From the NCBI RefSeq assembly GCF_902499175.1, contig NZ_CABVQC010000018.1:58916-122915 (forward strand): a stretch of DNA of 64,000 nucleotides, read 5' to 3'. Below, piece by piece: positions 7,929-18,079 of this stretch. The notes under the pieces are model-generated. The model did not search any database and was not told the DNA's origin. It saw only the letters and a list, made by a program, of their open reading frames with translations. Within the stretch, counting starts at the first letter, position 1. Each line of letters begins with the position of its first letter. The position numbers were made by a program, and so were the translations under genes. The stretch comes from Burkholderia aenigmatica. GTDB taxonomy: Bacteria; Pseudomonadota; Gammaproteobacteria; Burkholderiales; Burkholderiaceae.

Positions 7929-9341
7929 ATGGGCAAACAAGCAATCGGTGTGATCGGGCTCGCGGTGATGGGCCGCAATCTCGCACTCAATATCGAGAGC
8001 CGCGGTTACGCGGTGTCGGTGTACAACCGCAGCCGCGAGAAAACCGACGAACTGATCGCCGAATTCCCCGGCCGCAATCTGGTGCCGACCTATACGCTCG
8101 AGGAGTTCGTCGCGTCGCTGGAAACGCCGCGCCGGATCCTGATGATGGTGAAGGCCGGCGAGGCGACCGATGCGACGATCGCATCGCTCAAGCCGCTGCT
8201 CGAGAAGGGCGACGTGCTGATCGACGGCGGCAACACGCATTTCACCGACACGATCCGCCGTAACCAGGAGCTCGCGCAATCGGGCCTGCACTTCATCGGC
8301 ACCGGCGTGTCGGGTGGCGAAGAGGGCGCGCTGCGCGGCCCGTCGATCATGCCCGGCGGCCAACGCGACGCGTACGACCTCGTCGAGCCGATCCTCAAGC
8401 AGATCGCCGCGAAGGCGCCGTCGGACGGCGAGCCGTGCGTCGCGTACATGGGCCCGGACGGTGCAGGCCATTACGTGAAGATGGTCCACAACGGCATCGA
8501 GTACGGCGACATGCAGCTGATCGCCGAAAGCTATGCGGTGCTGAAGGACGTCGCGGGCCTGACCAACGACGAGCTCGGCGCGGTGTACACCGAGTGGAAT
8601 CAGGGCGAGCTCGACAGCTACCTGATGGAGATCACGTCGAAGATCTTCAGCAAGAAGGACGAAGAGACCGGCAAGCACCTCGTCGACGTGATCCTCGATC
8701 GTGCTGCGCAGAAGGGCACCGGCAAGTGGACGAGCCAGAATGCGCTGGATCTCGGCGTGCCGCTGCCGCTGATCACCGAATCGGTGTTCGCGCGCGTGCT
8801 GTCGTCGCTGAAGACCGAGCGTGTCGCGGCCAGCAAGGTCTTGTCGGGCCCGGCCGCCGTGCCGTTCGACGGCGATCGCGCCGCGTTCGTCGAAGCGGTG
8901 CGCCGCGCGCTGTACCTGAGCAAGGTGATTTCGTACGCGCAAGGCTTCGCGCAACTGCGCACGGCGTCCGAAGAGTACGGCTGGAACCTCGATCTCGGGA
9001 CGATCGCGAAGATCTTCCGCGCGGGCTGCATCATCCGCGCACGCTTCCTGCAGAAGATCACCGACGCGTACGCGAAGGATTCGGCGCTCGCGAACCTGCT
9101 GCTCGATCCGTACTTCAAGGACATCGCCGCGAATTACCAGGCGTCGCTGCGCGACGTCGTGGTCGCCGCGGTGAAGGCCGGCGTGCCGGTGCCGGCGTTC
9201 GCGTCGGCGGTCGCGTACTTCGACAGCTACCGCTCCGAGCGGCTGCCGGCGAACCTCGTGCAGGCGCAGCGAGATTTCTTCGGCGCGCACACGTTCGAGC
9301 GTACCGACAAGCCGGGCAGCTTCCACGCGAACTGGTCGTAA
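7929..9341 (+). CDS. gnd: 6-phosphogluconate dehydrogenase, decarboxylating
   Basis: 470 residues, the standard length for the long dimeric form. It oxidises 6-phosphogluconate with NADP+ to ribulose 5-phosphate and CO2 in the cytoplasmic pentose phosphate pathway. Visible features are the N-terminal Rossmann motif [15 protein letters not shown] (residues 6-20) with NRSREKTDE, the substrate loop [21 protein letters not shown], and the signature [15 protein letters not shown] with the catalytic Lys. It ends with [25 protein letters not shown] and FHANW, typical of Gnd. GGAGA lies 10 bases before the ATG. The start matches the family. Confidence 0.98.
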   Translation: MGKQAIGVIGLAVMGRNLALNIESRGYAVSVYNRSREKTDELIAEFPGRNLVPTYTLEEFVASLETPRRILMMVKAGEATDATIASLKPLLEKGDVLIDGGNTHFTDTIRRNQELAQSGLHFIGTGVSGGEEGALRGPSIMPGGQRDAYDLVEPILKQIAAKAPSDGEPCVAYMGPDGAGHYVKMVHNGIEYGDMQLIAESYAVLKDVAGLTNDELGAVYTEWNQGELDSYLMEITSKIFSKKDEETGKHLVDVILDRAAQKGTGKWTSQNALDLGVPLPLITESVFARVLSSLKTERVAASKVLSGPAAVPFDGDRAAFVEAVRRALYLSKVISYAQGFAQLRTASEEYGWNLDLGTIAKIFRAGCIIRARFLQKITDAYAKDSALANLLLDPYFKDIAANYQASLRDVVVAAVKAGVPVPAFASAVAYFDSYRSERLPANLVQAQRDFFGAHTFERTDKPGSFHANWS

Positions 9342-9541
9342 CCGGCTGGCGGGGACAGCATTGTTGCGAAAATCTATTCTTTGAGTAGGGTTTTTCGATC
9401 CCGGATGCCGACATTGTTGGCTCCGGGGAAACAGTGTTTTCGTTGTTTCATGGTTTTCCCTAGGGGACGCCGGGACTAAACTCTGTTCCATCGCTGCAGA
9501 CATGGTGTGTGCGGCGGAGCAAAAAAATCCCGGAGGTAATC

Positions 9542-9886
9542 ATGAAATCGCTGATCGCAACGTTCGCCGCAGCTGCCGTCCTCGCCGTTCCCGCCGTCTC
9601 GTTCGCCCAACAGAATGCACCCGTCACCCGTGCACAGGTGAAGGCCGATCTGGTCGCCGTGCAACAGGCTGGCTACAAGCTGGGCAGCGACCGTACGAAC
9701 TACCCGGAAGGCATCCAGGCTGCTGAAGCCCGCCTGAACCCGCAACAGAACGTCGCCGCTGCCGACACGACCGGCTACGGCGCCCAACCGGCTGCCGCAC
9801 AAGAATCCGGTGCGCCGGCCAAGGCCAAGACCGGCTGGCAAGTCAAGCGTATCGCTGACGACGCCCCGATCTACAAGGGTCGTTAA
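9542..9886 (+). CDS. Small exported protein, DUF4148 family
   Basis: 114 residues: signal peptide (MKSLIATFAAAAVLAVPAVS, cleaved after FA), then VTRAQVKADLVAVQQAGY and a tail with repeated Tyr/Pro. This is the pattern of DUF4148 proteins, which are strongly expanded in Burkholderia and have no known function. The GGAGG Shine-Dalgarno sits six bases before the chosen ATG. It has its own terminator (9930-9970). Codon usage is more biased to optimal codons than in its neighbours, suggesting good expression; this is an impression by eye. Confidence 0.85.
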   Translation: MKSLIATFAAAAVLAVPAVSFAQQNAPVTRAQVKADLVAVQQAGYKLGSDRTNYPEGIQAAEARLNPQQNVAAADTTGYGAQPAAAQESGAPAKAKTGWQVKRIADDAPIYKGR

Positions 9887-9929
9887 TGGTGCGGCCGCAT
9901 CGGCGGCCTGATCCGACCCTCGAAGGTCA

Positions 9930-9970
9930 AACAGCCCGTCGTTCCGTCATGCGGAACGGCGGGCTGTTTT
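9930..9970 (+). terminator. Strong intrinsic terminator after the DUF4148 gene
   Basis: AACAGCCCG and CGTTCCG pair with CGGAACG and CGGGCTGTT around a TCAT-containing loop, with only a T/G mismatch between the two helices, then TTTT. A-residues on the other flank make it potentially bidirectional, serving the convergent gene at 10005. Confidence 0.85.
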
Positions 9971-10004
9971 CATTGGCGGCGCGTGTATCGCGCCAGCGGC
10001 CTGT

Positions 10005-10325
10005 TCAGTGCAGCGGGCGCCGGCCGCGCCCGATATCCCGGAACAGCGCTTCGGCCGGTTCCAGCACCTGCAGCCACGTTTCGTCGTAGCCGCTCAGCGT
10101 GTCGAGCGCATCGCGCAGCCGCTCGATCGCGAGGACCGGCAGCTCGACGCTATGGCGCGTGGCGCCCGTCATATGCGCGACGCTCGCCAGCTGGACGAGC
10201 GCATCGGCCGCCTCGGCGACATCGGTCGCGAACAGCAGGTGCCGGTTGAGCAATTCGACCAGGCCGCTGGAACCGGTGAAATCGTCGGCGTTGAGCTGCA
10301 CGGAAAGAAACGTCGCGTTGTTCAT
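10005..10325 (-). CDS. Hypothetical small protein, 106 aa
   Basis: I do not recognise a named family. It is a soluble, mostly helical acidic protein without signal peptide or membrane segment. The N-terminus (MNNATFLSVQLNADDF) and a central Leu-rich helix (LVELLNRHLLFATDVAEAADALVQLA) are notable. The start at 10325 is favoured because AGGAG lies seven bases upstream; two other in-frame ATGs (10331, 10340) lie too close to or upstream of that site. The length and position suggest a real, independently transcribed gene, convergent with the DUF4148 gene. Confidence 0.65.
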   Translation of the reverse strand: MNNATFLSVQLNADDFTGSSGLVELLNRHLLFATDVAEAADALVQLASVAHMTGATRHSVELPVLAIERLRDALDTLSGYDETWLQVLEPAEALFRDIGRGRRPLH

Positions 10326-10750
10326 TGTCATGCTCCTCATTGTCGTTGGATCGCGCAGTGCATCACCGAGTATAGGTGGCGTTCGAAGGGGAGAATGTGA
10401 CGGGATCGATACGGCGGGCGAGGGCGGCGAGGCAGGCGGCGGATCCGCGACAGGCCCGCCCGGCGGCCCGCGCGGCGCGGCTTGCAGGCCGCCGGCACGC
10501 CGGTGCGGCGACGCAAGATTGTTGCCGGTCCGGGCACCTGACGCGGCCCTGACCGCGACAAATGGTATCTTTGCCGATTGGGACGACGCGAAAAAGGGGC
10601 CGGTGAGCCCGTTCGCGCCGACGTCCCACTGTGGAAACTGACGGCCGCGACAGCGGTCGGATAATGGTTGGTCCGGCCTTTCGGCCGGACATCGTGCGTC
10701 GCGCGCCGGGGGGCGGTGGGCGGCGCAGCGACGCAAATCCGGGAGGACCC
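10326..10750. other. 425-base intergenic region between divergent genes
   Basis: It separates the divergently transcribed 106-aa gene and the NlpD-like gene. No plausible gene is present. It holds the probable promoter and leader hairpin of the NlpD-like gene (10638-10690). The part from 10410 to 10520 is extremely GC-rich. Confidence 0.5.
10638..10690 (+). promoter_or_regulatory. Probable sigma-70 promoter and leader hairpin of the NlpD-like gene
   Basis: CTGACG (10638-10643) and GATAAT (10660-10665) are spaced by 16 bases. Immediately downstream GTCCGGCC (10671-10678) pairs perfectly with GGCCGGAC (10683-10690) around TTTC. The hairpin would form the very 5' end of an 80-base leader, a typical mRNA-stabilising position. 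Confidence 0.45.
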
Positions 10751-11485
10751 TTGAGAGAAACTATTCCCATCCACGATGCGCTGACGCGCTGGCTGCCGCA
10801 GGCGGCGCTGGTTGCCGCGGCCATCGCGCTGACGGGCTGCACGATGACGCCGTGGACCGATAGCTGGCAGCCGGCGCGCCAGTCGGCACCGACGTCGGCC
10901 GCGACGCCGGGCGTGATCGCCGGCTATTACCGCGTGAACCCGGGCGATACGCTCGCGGGCATCGCGAATGCGTACGGGCAGCGCGTGCAGGACGTGGCCA
11001 GCTGGAACCACATGGCGCCGACCGATGCCGTGTATCCCGGCCAGGTGCTGCGCGTCGCGCCGCCGTCTGCCGCGACGTCGCTCGGGCAGCCGCCCGCGGC
11101 GGCCGCGCAGCCGGGCTCGCTCGCGTGGCCGGCCACCGGTGTCGTGGCGGCGCCGTTCGCGGCCGGCAAGACGCGCGGCGTCGTGATCGCCGCGTCCGGG
11201 CCCGACCATTCGGTGCGGGCCGCGGCGGCCGGGCGCGTGGTTTACGCCGGGTCCGGCGTCAAGGCTTACGGCCCGCTCGTGATCCTGAAGCATGAGAACG
11301 GGCTCATCACGGCCTACGGACACAACGGCAAACTGCTCGTCAACGAAGGCGACGCGGTGCGCCAGGGCCAGCCGGTCGCCGAAATGGGCACCGACGCAAG
11401 CGGCCGTTCGACGTTCGAGTTCGAAGTCCGCCAGAACGGCAAGGTCGTCGATCCGATGAACTTCCTGCCGCGCAACGGCGGCTGA
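10751..11485 (+). CDS. NlpD-like lipoprotein: LysM plus degenerate M23 (LytM) domain
   Basis: 244 residues from a TTG start preceded by GGGAGGA. The signal peptide ends in the lipobox LTGC (Cys30), so it is an envelope lipoprotein. A LysM domain follows (about 57-100: YRVNPGDTLAGIANAYGQ), then a LytM/M23 domain (about 140-240). The zinc ligands are missing: the usual HxG(I/V)D segment reads RGVVIAA, and the HxH end reads FEFEVR. As with E. coli NlpD and EnvC, it probably activates a cell-wall amidase in septum splitting instead of cutting peptidoglycan. Unlike canonical nlpD it is not followed by rpoS. Confidence 0.85.
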   Translation: MRETIPIHDALTRWLPQAALVAAAIALTGCTMTPWTDSWQPARQSAPTSAATPGVIAGYYRVNPGDTLAGIANAYGQRVQDVASWNHMAPTDAVYPGQVLRVAPPSAATSLGQPPAAAAQPGSLAWPATGVVAAPFAAGKTRGVVIAASGPDHSVRAAAAGRVVYAGSGVKAYGPLVILKHENGLITAYGHNGKLLVNEGDAVRQGQPVAEMGTDASGRSTFEFEVRQNGKVVDPMNFLPRNGG

Positions 11486-11533
11486 CGACCCGCCTCACCC
11501 CGTGTGCGCCGGGCGGCGCACACGTTCCCGCCT

Positions 11534-12172
11534 TCATCCTTTCCTGAACGTTATCGCGCCGGACGCTCTCGCGTGATTGCCGAGCCAGCGAATGCCCAGT
11601 GCGAGCGCCACTGCGCCGATCGCAATCATCGAACACTGGATCGCGACCGGCAGGTAGCCGTGCGGCCGCGGATCGACGAACGGATAGGGATACCAGTTCT
11701 CCAGCGCGCCGCGCACGAGCGTATAGCCGAGATAGACGACCGGAAAGCCGAGCCACGCGACCGCGCTGCGCCACGGGATCGGCAAGCGCGGTTCCACGTA
11801 CAGCCAGTCGCACAGCATGACGAGCGGCACGATCCGGTGCAGCACCCAGTTGTTGAACGCCGGCGTGACGTGGCGCAGCGCATCGAGCCGGGCGAGCAGG
11901 AGTTCGTAGACGATCGCGGTGATCAGGACGTACAGCACCGCGGCGCCGCGCATCGATTCGTAGCGGGCCGAGCCGGGGCGCGCGATGCGCCAGAGCCCGG
12001 CGGCGAGCATCACGGCCGCGTAGAGGCTGCTCAGTTGCGTGAAGTAGCTGAGGTAGTTGCCGAGATGGAAGCCCGGCAGGTGCCAGTAGTCGGCGACGCT
12101 GTGCAGCGTGGTGGATACCGCGAGCAACGCGGCGGTCAGCCGATAGGCCGCAACGAAGAACGCCTTGCTCAT
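11534..12172 (-). CDS. Pr6Pr-family integral membrane protein
   Basis: 212 residues with six hydrophobic helices (for example LTAALLAVSTTLHSV, LYAAVMLAAGLW, GAAVLYVLITAIVYELLL). The motifs YFTQLSSLYA, NNWVLHRIVPLVMLCDW and YPYPFVDP are those of the Pr6Pr (FAR-17a/AIG1-like) family of unknown function. The start at 12172 places the first helix at the N-terminus; the much longer frame upstream is antisense to cytochrome b561. It is divergent from the cytochrome gene. Confidence 0.82.
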   Translation of the reverse strand: MSKAFFVAAYRLTAALLAVSTTLHSVADYWHLPGFHLGNYLSYFTQLSSLYAAVMLAAGLWRIARPGSARYESMRGAAVLYVLITAIVYELLLARLDALRHVTPAFNNWVLHRIVPLVMLCDWLYVEPRLPIPWRSAVAWLGFPVVYLGYTLVRGALENWYPYPFVDPRPHGYLPVAIQCSMIAIGAVALALGIRWLGNHARASGAITFRKG

Positions 12173-12397
12173 GATGCCCGCGTGCCGTCGCACCAAAGCT
12201 CCATCGTGCCACAGCCGTCTGGGCGCGCGATGCGGATTTTCCATATGGCGCGCCGCGCGACGCACGTTGACGATTCGTCGGATATTTGCGCGAGTCGTGC
12301 AAAACCGGGCGCACGTGCGGCTACAATCGGGGCAGCTTTGCCGGGCGCAGGCCGGTTGCCGCCTGCACCCATCCCCGCATACAACACGAGACGAAGC

Positions 12398-12934
12398 ATG
12401 AGAAACATCCTCGCGAAACAGACGCGCTACAGCTCGCCCGCGATCTTCTTCCACTGGGCCGTCTTCCTGCTGGTGGCGCTGGCCTACCTGGCCATCGAGA
12501 TCCGCGGGCCGAAAGGCAGCGACAGCCGGGTGTTCTGGATGAACGTGCATCTCACCGCGGGCACGCTCGTGCTCGTGCTGTCGGTGTTGCGCGTGCTGTG
12601 GCGAGCCGTCAGCCGCGTGCCGGAGGCCATTCCGCAAGCGGCGCTGCTGCGCTGGCTGTCGAAGCTCGCACATGTCGCGCTCTACGTATTCATCATCGCG
12701 CAGCCGCTGCTCGGCATCATGATGATCAACCTGGGCGGCAAGCCGGTGTCGCTCGACTGGCTCGGCCTGTCGTTCACGCTGTTCGGCCCCGACAAGGCGC
12801 TGCGGCCGACGATCAAGGAAGCGCACGAGCTGATCGGCAACGCGTTCTACTTCGTGATCGGCCTGCACGCGCTGGCCGCGCTCTATCATCATTTCATCCG
12901 GCGCGACGACGTGCTGCGGCGCATGGCGCCCTGA
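12398..12934 (+). CDS. cybB: Cytochrome b561
   Basis: 178 residues, four transmembrane helices, the size of the bacterial di-heme cytochrome b561 that oxidises ubiquinol in the inner membrane. The expected heme-ligating histidines are visible: FHWAVFLL (helix 1), NVHLTAGTLVL (helix 2), AHVALYVFIIAQPL (helix 3) and FVIGLHALAALYHHF (helix 4). It starts with the typical YSSPAIFFHW. GACGAAGC precedes the ATG with only a weak Shine-Dalgarno. A long hairpin follows. Confidence 0.92.
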   Translation: MRNILAKQTRYSSPAIFFHWAVFLLVALAYLAIEIRGPKGSDSRVFWMNVHLTAGTLVLVLSVLRVLWRAVSRVPEAIPQAALLRWLSKLAHVALYVFIIAQPLLGIMMINLGGKPVSLDWLGLSFTLFGPDKALRPTIKEAHELIGNAFYFVIGLHALAALYHHFIRRDDVLRRMAP

Positions 12935-12963
12935 ACGACACGCTCCGGAAGCATGCAGCAGGC

Positions 12964-12999
12964 GGGGGCGCATGGTTGTGTTGACAACCATGTGCCCCC
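12964..12999 (+). terminator. 16-bp hairpin after cytochrome b561
   Basis: GGGGGCGCATGGTTGT (12964-12979) pairs with ACAACCATGTGCCCCC (12984-12999) around GTTG, with one G-U pair. Only a weak T-rich stretch (GGTTCGTTT) follows. It likely ends the cytochrome transcript but is unusually long and stable, and it sits 90 bases before the DUF2946 start. Confidence 0.6.
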
Positions 13000-13089
13000 G
13001 GTTCGTTTACCGTCATCCGCGCTGGTCATCACGTTAAACATTCTGTAACATCTCGGCTGTTTTTACATTCCGCTTACTCGTTGCCGAGC

Positions 13090-13458
13090 ATGCTGCCCCG
13101 ACATCGTCACCTGACCGCCTGGCTTGGCGTGCTCGCGATCTGGTTCGCGATCGCGGCGCCGCTGGTGTCGCAGTGGCGCGTCGCGCAGGCGGCCACGCCT
13201 GACGCGATTGTCTGCAGTACAGAGCATGGCGCGCATCAGCCATCCGATGCGGGCCGCATGCACGATCATGCGTTGCATCTCGATGCGTGTGGCTACTGCG
13301 GCTTCTTCGCGCACAGCCCCGCGATCGGCGGGCCTGCCGCCGCGGCACTCGCTTCCGTTCCCGCCGTTTCCGTTTCCGCCGTCGCGCCGCCTGCCATCGC
13401 GGCGCACGCCGACCGCTACCCGCGCGCGTATCCACGCGCACCGCCCGAGCGCGCCTGA
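13090..13458 (+). CDS. DUF2946 small membrane-anchored protein, probably copper-related
   Basis: About 122 residues with an N-terminal hydrophobic segment (LTAWLGVLAIWFAIAAPLV), a His-rich stretch (HGAHQPSDAGRMHDHALHLD) and the family motif ACGYCGFFAHSP. DUF2946 genes are regularly found beside copper TonB receptors and copper chaperones, and the His and Cys content suits metal binding, but function is unproven. An in-frame TTG at 13081 is an alternative start; neither has a good Shine-Dalgarno. The downstream gene is a copper-type receptor. Confidence 0.75.
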   Translation: MLPRHRHLTAWLGVLAIWFAIAAPLVSQWRVAQAATPDAIVCSTEHGAHQPSDAGRMHDHALHLDACGYCGFFAHSPAIGGPAAAALASVPAVSVSAVAPPAIAAHADRYPRAYPRAPPERA

Positions 13459-13540
13459 CGCGCTGTTTCCGTTCTTTTCACCGCCGATATCCGTGTGGCC
13501 GGTCGAGGCCGCGTGGAGGGCGTCACTCGGGCTTTCGATC

Positions 13541-15673
13541 ATGACCATTTTCCAGTTGCGTGCGCCGCGGGCGTCACGCAATGCCTGTGCGCGGCGCATG
13601 CCGCGCGTGCTGAAACTCACCGTTCCCGCGCTGGCTGTCGGCGCATTGGCCGCGAGCGCCGCGGCCGCCGAAACGGCGCGCGCACCCGGCGCGCCGACCG
13701 ACGATACGGCCGCGCCGCTGCCGGCCATCGAAGTCGTCGCATCGCCGCTGAGGACGCCGCTCGTCGTCGTCACGGATCCGAAGACGCCACGCCAGCCGCT
13801 GCCCGCCAGCGACGGCGCGGATTACCTGAAAACGATCCCCGGTTTCACGTCGATCCGCAGCGGCGGCACCAACGGCGACCTCGTGCTGCGCGGGATGTTC
13901 GGCTCGCGGCTGAACATCCTGGCGAACGGGATGTCGACGCTTGGCGCATGTCCGGGCCGGATGGATGCGCCGACGTCGTATATCGCACCGGAAAGCTATG
14001 ACAAGGTCACGGTCGTGAAGGGGCCGCAGACCGTGCTGTACGGTCCCGGCGCATCGGCCGGCACCGTGATGTTCGAGCGCGTGACGCCGCGCTTCGACAA
14101 GCCCGGCATGCGCTTCGACGGCAGCCTGGTCGGAGGGTCGTTCGGCCGCAACGACCAGAATATCGACGTGACGGCCGGCACGCCGGACGTCTATGGCCGC
14201 GTGACCGCGAACCACGCGCATTCGCAGGACTACAAGGACGGTAACGGCAACACCGTACCGTCGCAGTGGGACAAGTGGAACGCCGATGCGGCGCTGGGCT
14301 GGACGCCGGACGACCATACGCGCGTCGAGCTGACCGCCGGCACCGGTGACGGCTATGCGCGCTACGCGGGGCGCGGGATGGACGGCGCGCATTTCCGCCG
14401 CGAGACGGTCGGGCTGTCGTTCGACAAGAAGCATCTCGGCGACGTGCTCGACCGGATCGAGGCGCGCGTGTACTACAACGAAGCCGATCACGTGATGGAC
14501 AACTACACGTTGCGGCAACCGGATCCGACCAGCAGCATGCCGATGCGGATGGCGTCGGAAGTGCGGCGTCGCACGTTCGGCGCGCGCGCGGCCGCGACGT
14601 TTCGTTTCGCCGACGACTTCAAGCTCGTGACGGGCGTCGATGCGCAATCGAACCGGCTCGACTCGCGCTCGGCGATGGGGCGGCAGAACTACGGCGACAA
14701 GCCGTGGGATGCGCAGGCGACGATGTGGAACGCGGGCGTGTTCGGCGAACTGACGTGGTACGCGAGCGATGTGTCGCGCGTGATCGGCGGCGCGCGTGTC
14801 GACTATGCGAGCGCACGCGACAAGCGCGCGACGACGAGCGGCATGATGATGAGCAAGCCGAATCCGACCTTCGACGACGATCGCACGCGCGTGCTGCCGA
14901 GCGGCTTCGTGCGCTACGAGCGCGATCTCGCGTCGCTGCCCGTCACGTGGTACGCCGGGATCGGCCATACGGAGCGCTATCCCGACTACTGGGAGCTGTT
15001 CTCCGCGAAGCGCGGGCCGGCCGGTTCGATCAACGCGTTTTCGGCGGTGCAGCCGGAGAAGACTACGCAGCTCGACATCGGGGCGCAATACAAGAGCGAC
15101 CGGCTCGATGCATGGGTGTCGGCCTACGCCGGCTACGTGCAGGACTTCATCCTGTTCAACTACGCGGCCGGCATGATGGGCCCGACCACGCAGGCGACCA
15201 ACGTCAATGCGCAGATCATGGGCGGCGAAGCGGGCGTGTCGTGGAAACCGGTTGCACCGTTGCGCGTCGACACGTCGCTCGCGTATGCGTGGGGGCGTAA
15301 CGTGGCAACGGGCGATCCGATGCCGCAGATGCCGCCGCTCGAGGCGCGTATCGGGCTCGAATACACGCGTGGCGCGTGGTCGGCGGGTGGCCTGTGGCGC
15401 ATCGTTGCGCCGCAGCATCGTTATGCACTGAACGAGGGCAACGTGGTCGGCAAGGACTTCGGCCCGAGCGCCGGATTCGGTGTGCTCTCGCTGCATACGC
15501 AGTACAACGTCAGCAAGACCGTGCAGATCTCGGTCGGCGTCGACAACGTGCTGAACAAGGCCTACACCGAGCACCTGAACCTCGCCGGTAACGCGGGCTT
15601 CGGCTATCCGGCGAACGCGCCGGTGATGGAGCCGGGCCGGACCGCATGGCTGCGTGTGAGCGCGAAGCTGTGA
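13541..15673 (+). CDS. oprC: TonB-dependent copper receptor (OprC/NosA type)
   Basis: 710 residues: signal peptide, plug domain (about 75-190), and a 22-strand barrel ending in an aromatic-poor LRVSAKL. The plug sequence GGTNGDLVLRGMFGSRLNILANG and NGMSTLGACPGRMDAPTSYI is diagnostic of OprC/NosA, and the CxxxM segment corresponds to the copper-binding site seen in OprC. Several Met-rich loops (SSMPMRMAS, SGMMMSKPN, MGPTTQ, MPQMPP) fit copper ligands. The start at 13541 is chosen for length; an ATG at 13598 would give a shorter signal peptide. It probably forms a unit with the DUF2946 gene. Confidence 0.9.
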   Translation: MTIFQLRAPRASRNACARRMPRVLKLTVPALAVGALAASAAAAETARAPGAPTDDTAAPLPAIEVVASPLRTPLVVVTDPKTPRQPLPASDGADYLKTIPGFTSIRSGGTNGDLVLRGMFGSRLNILANGMSTLGACPGRMDAPTSYIAPESYDKVTVVKGPQTVLYGPGASAGTVMFERVTPRFDKPGMRFDGSLVGGSFGRNDQNIDVTAGTPDVYGRVTANHAHSQDYKDGNGNTVPSQWDKWNADAALGWTPDDHTRVELTAGTGDGYARYAGRGMDGAHFRRETVGLSFDKKHLGDVLDRIEARVYYNEADHVMDNYTLRQPDPTSSMPMRMASEVRRRTFGARAAATFRFADDFKLVTGVDAQSNRLDSRSAMGRQNYGDKPWDAQATMWNAGVFGELTWYASDVSRVIGGARVDYASARDKRATTSGMMMSKPNPTFDDDRTRVLPSGFVRYERDLASLPVTWYAGIGHTERYPDYWELFSAKRGPAGSINAFSAVQPEKTTQLDIGAQYKSDRLDAWVSAYAGYVQDFILFNYAAGMMGPTTQATNVNAQIMGGEAGVSWKPVAPLRVDTSLAYAWGRNVATGDPMPQMPPLEARIGLEYTRGAWSAGGLWRIVAPQHRYALNEGNVVGKDFGPSAGFGVLSLHTQYNVSKTVQISVGVDNVLNKAYTEHLNLAGNAGFGYPANAPVMEPGRTAWLRVSAKL

Positions 15674-15712
15674 CGCATCGCGCGTGTGCGCCGCAGCATG
15701 CGCGCGCAGGAA

Positions 15713-16996
<1,284 letters not shown>

Positions 16997-16999
16997 TCG

Positions 17000-18034
17000 A
17001 TGACGGTACGTGAAGGACGCGCGCCGCTGGCGCGGCGCGCCATGATCTATGGTGTCGTGGGGCTGGCGGCGATTGCCGGCGTCGCGATGTGGAGCGGCGC
17101 GGGCTGGCACCGCGGAGCGGGCACGGCCGGCGAATCGGCGGATGCGCCGGCGACAGGCGGATTGACTGCCGCACCGCCGCAGACCGCCACGCCGACAAGC
17201 GCGGGCCTGCCGCCGTCACTCGCCGGCTCCAGCGCGCCCCGGTTGCCGCTCGATGCCGGCGGCCATCTCGCGAAGTCACGTGCGGTGCGCGATTTCTTCG
17301 ACTACTGCCTGACCGCGCAGAGCGACCTGAGCGTGGCCGCGCTCGATGCGTTCGTCGCGCGCGAGATAGCTGCACAGCTCGACGGCACTGCTGCGCAGGC
17401 CGAGGCGCTCGACGTGTGGCACCGGTATCGCGCGTATCTCGACGCACTCGCGAAACTGCGCGATGCCGGCGCGGTCGAGAAGTCCGACCTGGGGGCGCTG
17501 CAGCTCGCGCTCGATCAGCGTGCGTCGATTGCGTATCGCACGCTCGGCGACTGGAGCCAGCCGTTCTTCGGCGCGGAGCAGTGGCGGCAGCGCTACGACC
17601 TCGCGCGGTTGAAGATCGCACAGGATCCCACGCTGACGGATGCGCAGAAGGCCGAACGACTTGCTGCGCTCGAACAGCAGATGCCGGCCGACGAACGCGC
17701 TGCGCAACACCGCATCGACCAGCAGCGTGCGGCGATCGACCAGATCGCGCAATTGCAGAAGAGCGGGGCGACGCCCGATGCGATGCGCGCGCAACTGACG
17801 CAGACGCTCGGCCCCGAAGCGGCCGCGCGCGTCGCGCAGATGCAGCAGGACGACGCATCGTGGCAGAGCCGCTACGCGGATTATGCGGCGCAGCGTGCGC
17901 AGATCGAGTCGGCGGGCCTGTCGCCGCAGGATCGCGACGCGCAGATCGCTGCACTGCGACAGCGCGTGTTCACGAAGCCCGGCGAAGCGGTGCGTGCGGC
18001 CTCGCTCGATCGCGGGGCGGGCAGCGCGCGGTAA
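17000..18034 (+). CDS. lifO: Lipase-specific foldase (Lif), inner-membrane chaperone
   Basis: 344 residues. The N-terminal transmembrane anchor is at about 14-31, followed by an Ala/Pro/Thr-rich linker (32-85) and an all-helical chaperone body. The foldase signature RxxFDY is seen as RDFFDYCLTAQSD (97-109). The rest is long charged helices with coiled-coil character (AERLAALEQQMPADERAAQHRIDQQ). It holds the secreted lipase in the periplasm and steers it to the active fold before type II export. It starts three bases after the lipA stop, so the two are co-translated. Also called limA or lipB. Confidence 0.95.
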   Translation: MTVREGRAPLARRAMIYGVVGLAAIAGVAMWSGAGWHRGAGTAGESADAPATGGLTAAPPQTATPTSAGLPPSLAGSSAPRLPLDAGGHLAKSRAVRDFFDYCLTAQSDLSVAALDAFVAREIAAQLDGTAAQAEALDVWHRYRAYLDALAKLRDAGAVEKSDLGALQLALDQRASIAYRTLGDWSQPFFGAEQWRQRYDLARLKIAQDPTLTDAQKAERLAALEQQMPADERAAQHRIDQQRAAIDQIAQLQKSGATPDAMRAQLTQTLGPEAAARVAQMQQDDASWQSRYADYAAQRAQIESAGLSPQDRDAQIAALRQRVFTKPGEAVRAASLDRGAGSAR

Positions 18035-18079
18035 TGTGGGAAGCGTGAGTCACGCGGGCGGCGCGGCGCAGGATCGCCG

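Noticed and set aside
10587..10604. A 14-base string, AAAAAGGGGCCGGT, repeated at about 30545
   Set aside because: Only two copies, no shared flanks or pairing. Probably coincidence; not enough for a repeat family.
13081..13089. TTG at 13081 as start of the DUF2946 gene
   Set aside because: Possible, but the ATG at 13090 is preferred because neither has a strong Shine-Dalgarno and ATG is the stronger codon. Recorded as uncertain in the entry.
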